Shown in pieces: positions 23,964-35,543 of a DNA stretch of 64,000 nt. This DNA is from Panorpa germanica (taxonomy: Eukaryota > Arthropoda > Insecta > Mecoptera > Panorpidae): the NCBI GenBank assembly GCA_963678705.1, contig OY783214.1, positions 4,340,001-4,404,000 on the forward strand, written 5' to 3'. Numbering within the stretch: the stretch's first letter is position 1; every line of letters begins with the position of its first letter. The notes under the pieces are model-generated. The model was not told the origin of the DNA, searched no databases, and saw nothing but the letters and a program-made list of their open reading frames with translations. The position numbers and the translations under genes are program-made.

Positions 23964-24252
23964 TTAATTTGAAAAATTAGCGACTGAAAATGGTTTCTGG
24001 CGATATCTCCTTACCAGAGATTTTTTATCAATCTGATAAATACTACGTTTCCTACAATTTGTGCGTCCAACATTTTTTTGTTGCATCTTTAAGTAGTAAT
24101 GATTCAAAACAGCGGATGATGTCCATGCGCTTACACTTTTACCCATTTCTTTAAACCATTATAGTACGTAGCAGGACTGCGGAGTCGCATAAAACATCCG
24201 ACACCGAATAATTCTATTCATTCGGCTCCGACTCTCCTGCTCGTGTGAAGTC

Positions 24253-25116
24253 CCTTAACACAGCGGTTCTCAAACTTTTTACTCCGAGCCCCCTTGCATA
24301 ATCCAGCTGTAAGCCGGGCCCCCCTACATGTAAGCGTACTATTTATTATAAGGGAGTCGCATTTTAACATTTTACAGTCAATTTTTATTTAGTTAAGTTT
24401 TGCACATTCTATGCATACTCTAATGGGGCAATATGTTTAATCGTACTCAAACAACAAATTCTATACAAACAATTACAATTTATTTAGGTATTTTAGCTAC
24501 TATAATACATAAATGTTATTTGTAACTCAAAGCAATAATAATAAAAAGAGCTTCAGTGTGAAGGATGTGCTTGTTTTTTTCTGCGCATAGTTTCTTGAAA
24601 CGCGGTGTCAGTTCTGATAACGCTAAAGTCTGAGTTCCTTGGTCACATCCAGTCTTGAGCGATATTTACTCTTCATGGCAGCTAGAGCAGAAAACCCAGT
24701 TTCACAAGAGTGAGTGAGTATTGCGAATGGAGTGAGTATTTTCAATGCCCTTTCACTCAAAATTGGATGTTCCTTTTGTACACCAATCCAGAACGATGTG
24801 AGAGAAGATTCTTAAAACTTCATTTTCAGCCCAGTGTCACCTTGGAGGTCAATGAGATTTTCTTTTTCCTTCATGTTGAGGGAGACACTCATCAACTGAT
24901 GGTTTGAACGGGTTTTGAATCCATGCCAAACCGTCCAAGTTCTCATTAAAATATTTTTGCAAACAAGATTTGAGGATTTCTAAGTGTTTAAGAAAGCATA
25001 GTTGGAAGTAAAATAAATTTAATTAATTTATTAACCAAGCTTTGGGCCCCCCCTGAGCCTTCATTGCGCCCCCCTTAGGGGTCGCGCCCCACACTTTGAG
25101 AACCGCTGCCTTAACA
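24253..25116 (-). mobile_element. hAT (ZBED/SCAND3-type) element with 8-bp target duplication
   Basis: Element 24261-25108 with ends CAGCGGTTCTCAAACTTT...AAAGTGTGGGGCGCGACC..GAGAACCGCTG, flanked by identical 8-bp CCTTAACA at 24253-24260 and 25109-25116, diagnostic of hAT. On the minus strand short pieces match the transposase C-terminus (a degenerate FGIG..KEHPILSE region and the RSRLDV..FR hAT dimerisation segment). Most of the transposase is missing, so it is a non-autonomous deletion derivative. Confidence 0.9.
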
Positions 25117-25797
25117 GATAGGCAAAAAATCAAATCTGTATGATAGCTATTAAAAAACAAATACCGCTTCCGTCTGGGTAGGGTTATAGGCCATTATCGA
25201 TATTTAATAACTACTAAAAAATAAATTAAGTAAATAAAACAAGAAATAAAAAATACGTTTGTATAAATACTTAATATGTATTCATAATTTATGTTTCCGG
25301 GAATAAAAAAACTTTAATTCCTTCTCATGACTATTGTGCAGATACTCATAAGTAAACAAGGCAGCACTGGTCGGCATCCATGCTTGATGTACTTTACGCA
25401 CAAAATGCAGATGCACTCGTATTTCAGACGGCAATAATTTTTTGGGTAAATGATAAAGTTGTCTATCAGAACACATGTTTTTATTTAGACACAATATCGT
25501 TATTTAATAGCCTCGTATTATACCGTTGACAAAGGCTCTTCTAATGGACTGAATTATTAAATAAAATTACGTAAAATAAGAAGTTGGTTGGATACACCAT
25601 TAAAATATCGAAACCGAAAAATAATATTACATTATTTAAAAAAAACTAATAATTGCTTGTGCGGTTATGCGGTGGTACCGGTGGTCGTTGCCTGCTAATC
25701 ACGTGCTTCCTACGCGCATGTCCGTTAAAAAGAGTTTTATTTCTAAAAATCCGAAGAAGCAGTAACTATGAATATCTAGTTTCACCCGGCATTGAAT
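25117..25797. other. Non-coding stretch; nothing recognised
   Basis: AT-rich with short open frames that do not look like protein. Confidence 0.35.
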
Positions 25798-26201
25798 GGG
25801 CTTGTGCCCTGTGTCTTAATTTCTATAAAAGTGTACTATATATTGATAAAGTGGGTTACTAGACCCTCAAATGTTCAATTATTTTTTAATAACTTCTTAT
25901 ATTTCAGGAGATATTAACAATTGAAAAAGTCATTTTGTCTCTTTAATTATTAAAGGGATTCAACGTTGTACACATTCCAACTGCATGTGACATCACAGCA
26001 GCTTTACAGGTTACCCACCTTACAGCTCATAAATCTCTGCTACATGTATTTATATATCAAATATTATTTATAGCTATTTCAAGGAACAATAAAATTTCAA
26101 TATTATATCTGCCGTAACAGGGTTAAATAAAATAAAAACTTATTATTCTTAGACTTGACTTGATTATTTCGACTACCAACAGCTACAAAACATTACCACA
26201 G
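25798..26201 (+). mobile_element. MITE family 1, copy 3, right-truncated
   Basis: Starts with GGGCTTGTGCCC after GAAT and follows the family to ACAAAACATTACCACAG, where it stops about 210 bases short of the usual right end. Confidence 0.85.
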
Positions 26202-28110
26202 TAAAGTATCAAATATTTTCCAAACTATATCCTGCTACATTTAATTAAATTGAATTCTTCTTTTTTTTTGACTGTACATTATAATATATATTTAATAATT
26301 TGTATTCAAGTTTCTTAGAAACAGCAAGGGTTTGTCCATTTGTGTAAGCCCAATTGTTCTATGTGTTATTGTGTTTTATCAGAAGAGGCCAATCTTTTGT
26401 TATCAATATCACGAAGGAACGCACAACATTTTAAAATATCATCCAATCATCATAGAACAATGACCCAAGTCCCGTTTTAATCTTAATTGTATATACCAAG
26501 CACGTGTAACACTTGTTGTGCTACTCTGATGTTTTTAAGGGTAAAGGTACGAGCAGCAACAGAACTTGGTCAAAAGATTCGAAACGAGATACATTTCAAA
26601 GATTAAAATTAAAATAATATTTTTGTATTCACAGAATACTTGTATTATTTCATTATACATATACATATGCATACCCGTATACTATACTCGCAGTATTGTA
26701 ATGTGAGTCATACTTTTTTTATCACTGTAATCTTCTTTTCAACAATGATACAAAGAAATGAAACAAATTTCCGTTTTTATTTTTCTCTTCATTTATTTTT
26801 ATTATTATGTTTTTTTTTTTTAAATTAAAATTATTAATTTGATTTACAATGATGTGGTCATAAAATAATAATTTTCTATCAATCTCATCGTAATGAAATA
26901 TTATATTGTTAGAACATATGTAAATCTATTGATCACGCTATTAGAAATGGAATTAGAAATAAAAATTGAAATTCCAGAACCGGGATTTAGTTATATAGTA
27001 TATGAGTATATTTATTTGTGTTTTGCATTGTGGCTACAATCGTTAAGTTTGTGATACTTGAATAATTTGGAATATAACATTCTTAAGGGCCCGAAATATT
27101 ATGGACAAACAGGGCACTGGCGTAGCTAGGTATGGGCCAGTCGGTGCTGGGCACCGGGGCCCTCAAGCTCAGGGGGCCCTCGGACCCTGACCAGCAAACC
27201 TCGTATTGAACTAGCTAAAAATTATCCCAACTTTGGAATGTAAATAAAATAGGTTGCAACACGACTTTAAGGTAGTACTGTCGTCAGAGAGTTACCGTTT
27301 AATATTTTCTAAAATTTTGCACATTAGTAGATTATAATAAGATAATGATCTCATTAAATTTTAGAAATACTGCAGAGAACCAGTAAAAATATATTGAACT
27401 TACGTCAGATACAGTTGTCTCGAGTAACACACACAGTGTATAAAGATGGTAAACAAATATAAATAAAATCGACAGAATTTGAAATTTTAAATAAAAAAAC
27501 TAATCCATAATACAATAATTGGTTTTTTTTAAACCGGCTTTTAAAAACAAGCGAAACCGTAGCTACATATAAATTATATTTAAACATTTTTAACAAGCGG
27601 TAAATAAACGAAAATTAAATTTCTGGTTTGTTAATATTCACGTAGTTCGGTTGGCTGCTTAATTAGTTGAAATTCTTACGCTGACCTCTAGAGGTCGACA
27701 GTATGCAGTATAATTCTGCATTTACAATTATCAGAAACCGTGTAAGTCGAGTTGACCGTAATGAGAAAGGAATTTCAGAGACAAAGCGTTTACCGTGTGG
27801 ATGAAAAGGAAATAAGAGCAGCTAGAGATGTGCAACGGAAACTATGCTTTTCTGAAATTAGGGGCCTCGATACTCCAAAGTAATTCGAACGAGAACTTGT
27901 TGTTGCCACTGGTTGTGAACAATATCTTATATTCTAGATATGTATATTATATTTACTGGTAAAGTTAACTAAAAGAACAACAAAATAACACTAAATCACA
28001 ATACCATTAAAGATATAAACAATTAAAAAAGTCATTATAGAATCAGGATAATTAAAGAGACAAAACTATACAAAAACGGAAAAAAAATGTTTGATGTCAT
28101 GTCTATCCTT
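26202..28110. other. Non-coding stretch with a possible DNA-transposon end at about 27116
   Basis: No gene seen. CACTGGCGTAGCTAGGTATG at 27116, followed by GC-rich CACCGGGGCCC, resembles the common animal DNA-transposon start CAGTGGCGTAGC, but no partner end was found. Confidence 0.3.
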
Positions 28111-28633
28111 AAGATCATTCCCACTCACTGCTTTAAATTTATTTTTTATTAATTTAAATTGTTTAGCATATGGCAATACGCGTAGTCATTCACAGTACCA
28201 TTTTTAATTTAATATATTTTTTAAGTTTTCTTAGTTTTTTTAGAACCTTATAAGGTCTAATGTCTTAAATTAAAAATGTTAAATTAAGAAAAACTATACT
28301 ATACTATAACCTTCAAAATGTGACAATCTGTCAAAATGCAGTTGGATTTACTTTTAAAAGAAGTTTAATGTCAGTTTTTGAAAAATATAGAAGAGAAAAC
28401 AATTTCTATTACTAATTGGTATTAAAAATAGCAATTTTAATTATTTGACATACAATTTTGACTAGCTGTCAAAATTTATATTATTAACGATACATACGCA
28501 CCAACTAAATTAACTAAACTTAAATTAAAACACAAATGTGAAAAGGAATGCTTAAACGAAAACCTGAAATCTAGATTATAATATTAAATAAAAACAGTAA
28601 ATTAAATATCAAAACAGTGAGTGGGAATGAGGC
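28111..28633 (-). mobile_element. MITE family 5 (AGCCTCATTCCCACT ends), copy 1
   Basis: About 523 bp. Ends CATTCCCACTCACTG and CAGTGAGTGGGAATGAGGCT are inverted repeats. The interior is shared, in opposite orientation, with 43954-44386 and 57623-58006 (ACATTTGTGTTTTAATTTAA, TGACATTAAACTTCTTTTAA, TGACAGATTGTCACATTTT). No coding capacity. Confidence 0.85.
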
Positions 28634-31600
28634 TTTACACTCTACACTTTAGTTAATTATTATCTTATTTATATTAAATATTTTCATAAAGGCAATAGAA
28701 ATTTAATTTCTCCAGTGTATGGAGTTCAAGCAGGAGTCGGTACATTTATTCCATTTTTTCCAACTCCTACTTAGCAGCCCTGATTTTAAGACTATTTTGA
28801 CTATGTCCTAGAAACATTGATGTAACAGAGACAACGCTAAAAATTTTCTCTTAATAATAAATCGGTTTTAATATAAGAGTACTAAGCCGACCCTGGTATC
28901 AAGTTAAATCGGTTACATTATAAGTATAAACACATTAAAGACAGGCCGTTTTAAAGCTACACGGTTTACAAACTTTGAAAACACAAATCTATTATAAACC
29001 TGACAATTTGACATTACTTTGATTAACAAGTAATAATTAATAATAATTATTAACTTGTGATTAGAAAAATAAATATATAATGCAGTATAACCTCTAACAG
29101 TATTCAGAATTTAGTTTGATGAACGGGAAGAGAACAGTCTCTGATAAATACTGGCTCGTAAGTTTGCATCTACAACATACAGCGGTACAGCGTACATAGC
29201 GGTAAAGATGATGATAATAACATTGTTGTGAATTGGAAATTATGAAAACAATACATGCAAGTATCTCTCAAATGAATACAATAAACACAAAGCCTCACAT
29301 AGAAAACATGAGGTTTTACTTGAGCTGAGGTACCCTAAACAATTCCCTTAAAAGTAATCTACCCCTGTCAAACATTCTGAGGACGCCCATGTATTATCTT
29401 CGATATATATATATAATTAATGACTAAAAATAATTGTAAATCGTATATAAGAGAAGCAATTAAAATTTTATGAAAAACCTAGAAATAATTACAAATAGAA
29501 TAAGTAATTAAAACAGTTATTACTGCTTGCGATACCAGGAGGTCTGAGATCTGATCCTCTGCTGGTCCACAGAGGTAACATATTATAAAATCACTAATAA
29601 AATAATAATGCTCTATAAATCCATTTGCAGTAATTAAAAAAATTGAGTCAGAAGAATAACAATAACAAAACTCATTTAGATAGTTATTATATTTTTATTG
29701 AGCTGAGCGAGCAACCGTGCTTGTGAAATTAATGCTATTCGCTAGGTCAGTGGTTGTTAACCTTTTCGAAACAACAACATGTCAATTAGGCTTTGGTAAT
29801 TTGTGCAAAAGTTCGGTAATAATACTGCATCTCTACATCGGCACGTTATAAAGCATAGGATATTTAAAGTAAACATGTCCAAAGCTTGTTTCTTACGTTA
29901 AATAATTAAAATTAGAAATAGATATGAGCAACAACTATGCTTTCATGATTACTAAGATCTTTAATTAAATTGAAGTATGACAGTATTTGAAATCGTTTTT
30001 TGCAATGAAAACTCATCTTCAAAGAGTTGATTATACTATAAAATATAATGTAGCACATAAATATAATATGTATATATAAATAATGTATAACATTATTTCA
30101 ATGTTGTTGTGAATAGTTATTTTGAAAGTATATACTTGCCGCTAAACATACAAAATTTATAATAAAAATTAATTAATTATTTTCTTTCTGTAAATCTTTA
30201 ATTATATTTATTAATACAATAATACTTCTTATTTAAAATACACATGCGTTTGTTAAGTTTGATGAAGGAAATAATTAAAAAAGGCATTTATGGTTTTATC
30301 AAAATTTGTAAACATTTATGTTATCGTCTACTACTGCCGGTGTAATTTTCGATTGCAATTATGTTGATTCTGCAAATACCTTTCTTTATAAAAACTGCTA
30401 AAACTATAATAAATTTAAGATAATAATTTGAAAGAGTTCAATACAAGAGAATTGGAATATAATTGTTATGGACTGCAATATTGTTAATTGAAATGAATAA
30501 CTGTGTAAACAATTAGATATTTTACAGGTAATGTAATGTGCAAAGCTGAAATAAAAGGTTAAAAAATACAAAAAGGAATTAAAAAAAACAAAATACCTCG
30601 GAGAAATCGCGCTGGGACATATTTCAGAAAGTAAGAATCGTTCATAATCCAAACAAAACCATAAAATGAAATAAAAACATCACTGACAACACAACTTAAA
30701 ACTACAACACATGGGTTCAACAACAAACACAACACATTAGTTACAAAATCACATATTTAAAGCAAAAAATATAACCACAAAATATCAATTAAAACTTATA
30801 AAGTAACACATAAATTAACGGCACATACACACAACAATATAAGTTATAAGTAATTAGTAATAGTTCTTAATTCATACACTTAAAATACTTTAGAATATTG
30901 TTATTAAATAATATTATTGTTTATTTCTGAGGTTCAAAAAGATAGAACAACTCTTAGTTCATTCCGCTGTAGTATTATAACTTGTATTGGAAATGTGGTT
31001 AGAGCACTGCATTCCTATAGCCGCCATTTTGGAATGTGACCCCAGACCTAACCTTGAATTTTATTTGACAGACATATACTAAGACGTTCGTACTCTAGGT
31101 ATTCTGTTCACCCAGGACGAAGGTAACGTGAATGTCCAGTCTGGCTCCTGGCGGCATCCTGACGGACACAAAGGACCTTTCTTAGCTAAATAATAAAACC
31201 TGTATCTATTGTCTTATGTTTAAAATATCTATTGTATTTTATTTACCTTATTATTAACATATACTTTTAAAGTGTTAATTTAATTATTATTTATTTTAAA
31301 CCATAGGAGCATATCAATATTGTTATAATAATTGGTTCTATGTCTGAAGCTAGGTCTGATGAATGACTTAAATAATATTTTTATTGCACATCTATATAAG
31401 ATAATTAAATCAAGGTAAACCAATAAATTATTCCATTTTGAAGATAAATTATTGCAAAAAAGAAGATAAAGTTGACAGTGGAACATTGAAACCTCAGACT
31501 TCTTTTCATGAAAGAGTCACACTTCCTTTTAAGATTATAAAATTATACACTGGATATAATCGAAAATTATTTTACCTGGTAACAAATTTATTTGCAGGAG

Positions 31601-32857
31601 TGCTACCGTGACCATTTTGTAGATTTTAATAATCTGGAAAGGTATATTTATGATTCTGTTAATAAAAAAAATATAATTCTTTTATATTACGCAAATAATG
31701 CAACAGGTTGTTATAAATATATTTACGTAAAAGATAACTTGTTTTGATTAAATAAATCTTACGCAAACCAATTTTGCTAATATTTTTGTATAATAGAAAC
31801 GAATTTGGCGCCTAAATCTTATCTCCACTTAATCCACAGTGTCTTATTATCAGATAAGCAGTTTAAATAATAAATTTAGAAACATTTCTGACTAACGCAG
31901 GTGTAAGGTATAACCTGTAGCATGTATACGTCTCCCTCTCTTTAGGTTTACCTGTCAGGTACAAAACCACAATAAAGTATTGAAATAATTAGTATATAAT
32001 ATTAAACGATTTAAAATTATCATACTTTGTTGTTCGGTTGTTGGTTCGGCGCCCAGCTAAGTCAATTAAGAGGTGTGAATTCAAGATAAGGCAATGGAGG
32101 AATGACCTATCAACCATACAATACAATCATATTTCTAATGGTAATATTAAAGTCTGTTCGAAATATAAATTTTAAGATAAATAATTGTTATATAACTATA
32201 AACAACTTCAAAGCTGTACAAAAGTTAGAAGTTAGAAGTTAGAAATGCAGAAACAATTAAATAAATAGTAGATATAAATAAATTGTAGAATATATTTCAA
32301 TGTGTATAACTCATAGGATTGTGTTCAATTTTATTAATATTGATTACTGACTGATTATCAATTTAAAAGGCAGTTCAATAAAAAAATATTTATTTCAACA
32401 AAGGTAGTCATAAAACCTGTTTGGAGAAGTGATGAAGTGACCCCCTATAAAATGAATTTCTCTTCAGTTTTATGAACTGAATCTTTTAAGTCTATATATA
32501 ATAAAATAACTTTACGAGTTGTGAAAGTAAGTATACTGGTTTACGTAATTTCGAATACAGCTTATTTATTTTATTCCTTGTCAATAATAATTAATGTCAA
32601 ATTTATCTTTCTAAAAAGAAATATTGAATAGAAGCAGAATAAGAAATCATTATTTATACGTTAATTAAAATTGAATAAACTAGAAATGAAAATAGAAAAA
32701 CGAAAATTAGCTTTCCCAAAGATACGACTAACTTTCCCCAGGTAATATATGATTTATTAATGTTTAATATTTTTATTAGAATTGCTGCTGTTTATTGGAG
32801 AAAACGGGGCAAAAAGACATCTTTGTCCACCATCTTAAATTTCTATAAAACTGTATT
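28634..32857. other. 4.2-kb non-coding stretch; nothing recognised
   Basis: Very AT-rich. I found no exon-like open frame, no tRNA and no repeat partner. A palindromic run of AATAATTATTA near 29025-29055 is low complexity. Confidence 0.35.
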
Positions 32858-33229
32858 AGGCCTGTCGCACGCTGCAAGCGTATTTAAGCGAATTTTGATC
32901 GGACGTATACGCACTACTACGCTTTACCTATCTGAACCCTCGCACACTGCAAACGGCAATGCCGTCCGAATACGGGCTCTCAGGTTACGTAGCTCTCACA
33001 TTGGAATCGAATTTTAACCAAGCGAATACAAGCTACAACGCTAAACCTATCCGAACGTTGTAAATGTAATCAGTCTTAGACTGGAAGGAAACAGTGGTGT
33101 AGCGATAAAAATTAAAGTAAAAGTTTGCTCTCATGATAAATTATGTTAGTGCAAAACAACTCCAATACACCCTACAGTACACAAGTTTGACTTCGCGTAC
33201 TGTCGTATCGGTACGTGGTATGTATGTAT
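32858..33229. mobile_element. MITE family 2, copy 2, truncated
   Basis: Begins AGGCCTGTCGCACGCTGCAAG and follows the 16224-16932 copy with an internal deletion through TACGTGGTATGTATGTATT, then loses similarity before the right inverted repeat. Confidence 0.75.
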
Positions 33230-33630
33230 TTCACTAGTTGGTAATTCGGCTAGAATCGGAAACAGGCGAAGTTTAATTAAATAAATTTTAAAATAATAGG
33301 TCTATGACGACAAGAGACTACCTTCTCACATTTCTCTTTTCTGACCGATTAATTCATGTTATCAATCAAGGATTAAGTCTTCAGTGGACTCTATTGATAA
33401 AAAATAAAAGAATGTAATAAAAAAACAATTCTAGTATCAGTTACAATTATGTTGTCAGCCTATCTGAAATATGTTTTATTTTGATTTGCTCACACGCGAA
33501 ATCAATTTTACTTAAACACAATTATATGACACCAAATCAATTATATCTAGTCACAATCTTAGCTCCTCCAAATTATGTACCCTGGACATTTGTCTAACTT
33601 CTGTATTAGATAATCACGATTGTTGAGAAT

Positions 33631-33738
33631 GGGCTTGTGTCCTCATTTTTTAGTGGTCGATTTTTCAATTGTTGATTGAAATTGATGTTAATAAATGTGT
33701 ATTAACTGCTATAATTAATTGCTATATCCCCGTCAACT
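33631..33738 (-). mobile_element. MITE family 1, scrambled fragment joined to a hAT remnant
   Basis: GGGCTTGTGTCCTCATTTTT and the next 60 bases are the right end of the family inverted. The sequence then switches to a direct-orientation piece (TTAATTGCTATATCCCCGTC) before the hAT sequence begins. The arrangement implies at least one inversion or template switch. Confidence 0.7.
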
Positions 33739-34580
33739 AATAAAAGCAATAATAATAAAAAAAAGCTTCAGTGTGAAGGATGTGCTTCTTTTCTTCTGCG
33801 CATAGTTTCTTGAAGCGCGGTGTCAGTTCTGATAACGCTACTCTGAATTCCTTGGTCACATCCAGTCTTGAGCGATATTTACTCTTCATGGCAGCTATTG
33901 CAGAAAACCCAGTTTCACAAGAGTGAGTGAGTATTGCGAATGGAGTGAGTATTTTCAATGCCCTTTCACTCAAAATTGGATGTTCCTTTTGTACACCAAT
34001 CCCGAAGGATGTAAGAGAAGATTCTTTAAATTTCATTTCAAGCCCTGTGTCACCTTGGAGGTCAATGAGATTTTATTTTTCCTTCATGTTGAGGGAGCAC
34101 TCATCGACTGATGGTTTGAACGGGTTTTGAATCCATGCCAACCATCCAAGTTCTCATTAAAATATTTTTCAAAACAAGATTTAAGGATTTCTAAGTGTTT
34201 AAAAAAACATTTCTTTACATTGGTTGGAATAGTTTTGAGATCCATTTCTTCAATCATAATTTTAAGATTAGGAAATAGCTCCAAACTGTCACTTTTCAGA
34301 TCGCCCACATACAAACTTACCTTCATTACAAAGCTTTTCACCTTTTCAGCCCACTGCAGAATGTTTGCATCTTTTTTCAGATAAACTAAAAAAAATAAAA
34401 TCTTCGGCACTCTTACGACGTTGACTAAAAATTATACACTTATTGTAATTTTAAAAATAAAAAGTTTGCTTTATTATTTTGTAAGTAAATTTAATTAATT
34501 TTTCAACCAAGCTTTGGGCCCCCCCTGGGCCTTCATTGCGCCCCCCTTAGGGGTCGCGCCCCACACTTTGAGAACCGCTG
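33739..34580 (-). mobile_element. hAT (ZBED-type) transposase 3' part lacking the left end
   Basis: The right inverted repeat GAGAACCGCTG is present at 34570-34580; the left end is missing. The minus strand carries the longest transposase remnants in the window. About 34084-34410 encodes WAEKVKSFVMKVSLYVGDLK and LELFPNLKIMIEEMD, a ZBED-like middle region. About 33755-34036 encodes FGIGVQKEHPILSERALKIL, TPFAILTHSCETGFSAIAAM, KSKYRSRLDVTKEFRVAL, the hAT C-terminal dimerisation segment. The two pieces are in different frames, so it is inactive. Confidence 0.88.
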
Positions 34581-35543
34581 CTCTAAGCCATTCTAGGTAG
34601 TGATAACGTCTCAACGCAGATCAGAAGAGAATTTAAATTATACCGCAATCTGTATGCAAGTAAATACGCAATGCGTAAATGCATATCGTATCACGTGTTT
34701 TAGTTATTTAGTCCGACAAATTTGAACAGAAATGTTTATCAATAATGTGAATTTCATTGCTATTGTTAATTTGATAAACAAATAAATTGGCAAGTGTGCA
34801 ACCGTGACGTTGACGTTGACGTTTCACGTTCGCGTTAGTACAGTAACCTTGAAACTGTTTCCAGCTTCGTGATATTACATTACAAAACATATGTGCCTTA
34901 CTATGTAATTATCATAATATTATTAAAAATTTATGATGAAATTATAAAATATATACCTAACCTCAAATATAAATATACCTGATTACGAGTAAATTTGATA
35001 AAACGAAATCAATATTAATAAATTTACAAGTTTTTTATAAAGAAGTATGCCATGACATGCTTATTTACAATAGATTTCAAGTGAGTCATTAATTTGTGAG
35101 TGAAATAATGAACAAGAAATACTAACACAGTCAACTCGTAACATACCTGGATCAGCTATTGATAAAAATGCAAGCTGATTACGGTCTTATCGTTATCAAA
35201 CATGATAACGACGTGAAGTTACTTATATTTTGTTAATAATCTATTTTTATATTTGTACAGACCTAAATATAATTAATAGTTCATAAAATTATAGTTTTAA
35301 AAAGTTAATTGTGTTTTTAAATCCGTGTATATTTCCGTGATCGTTTCTATAACAGTTATAAAGTTTCATTTGATTTTGTGATTAAATTAGTGGCATCCAT
35401 CTTGGAAACAATAAAAACTATTATTTATAAAATAAGTGAATATTAAATATACAAAATATGTTTTTTTATATTATTTACATTATATATTTTTGATATATAT
35501 ATATTAAACACAAAAAGTGTAAGTGTTATAAAATTAATCAAAA
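34581..35543 (+). promoter_or_regulatory. Upstream region of the RhoGAP first exon
   Basis: No open frame. CpG-bearing direct repeats of GACGTT at about 34805-34825 (GACGTTGACGTTGACGTT) and a GATAACGACGTG word at 35205 are the only marked features. The last 150 bases before the ATG are AT-rich and UTR-like, with ATCAAAAATGAAT giving a good animal start context. Confidence 0.35.

Noticed and set aside
25653-25862. 69-aa plus-strand frame at 25.7 kb
   Set aside because: It runs into the start of a MITE and has no splice context or recognisable motif.
29525-29585. tRNA gene suggested by GGTCTGAGATCTGATCCT
   Set aside because: No cloverleaf or paired acceptor stem can be drawn, and box A is absent.
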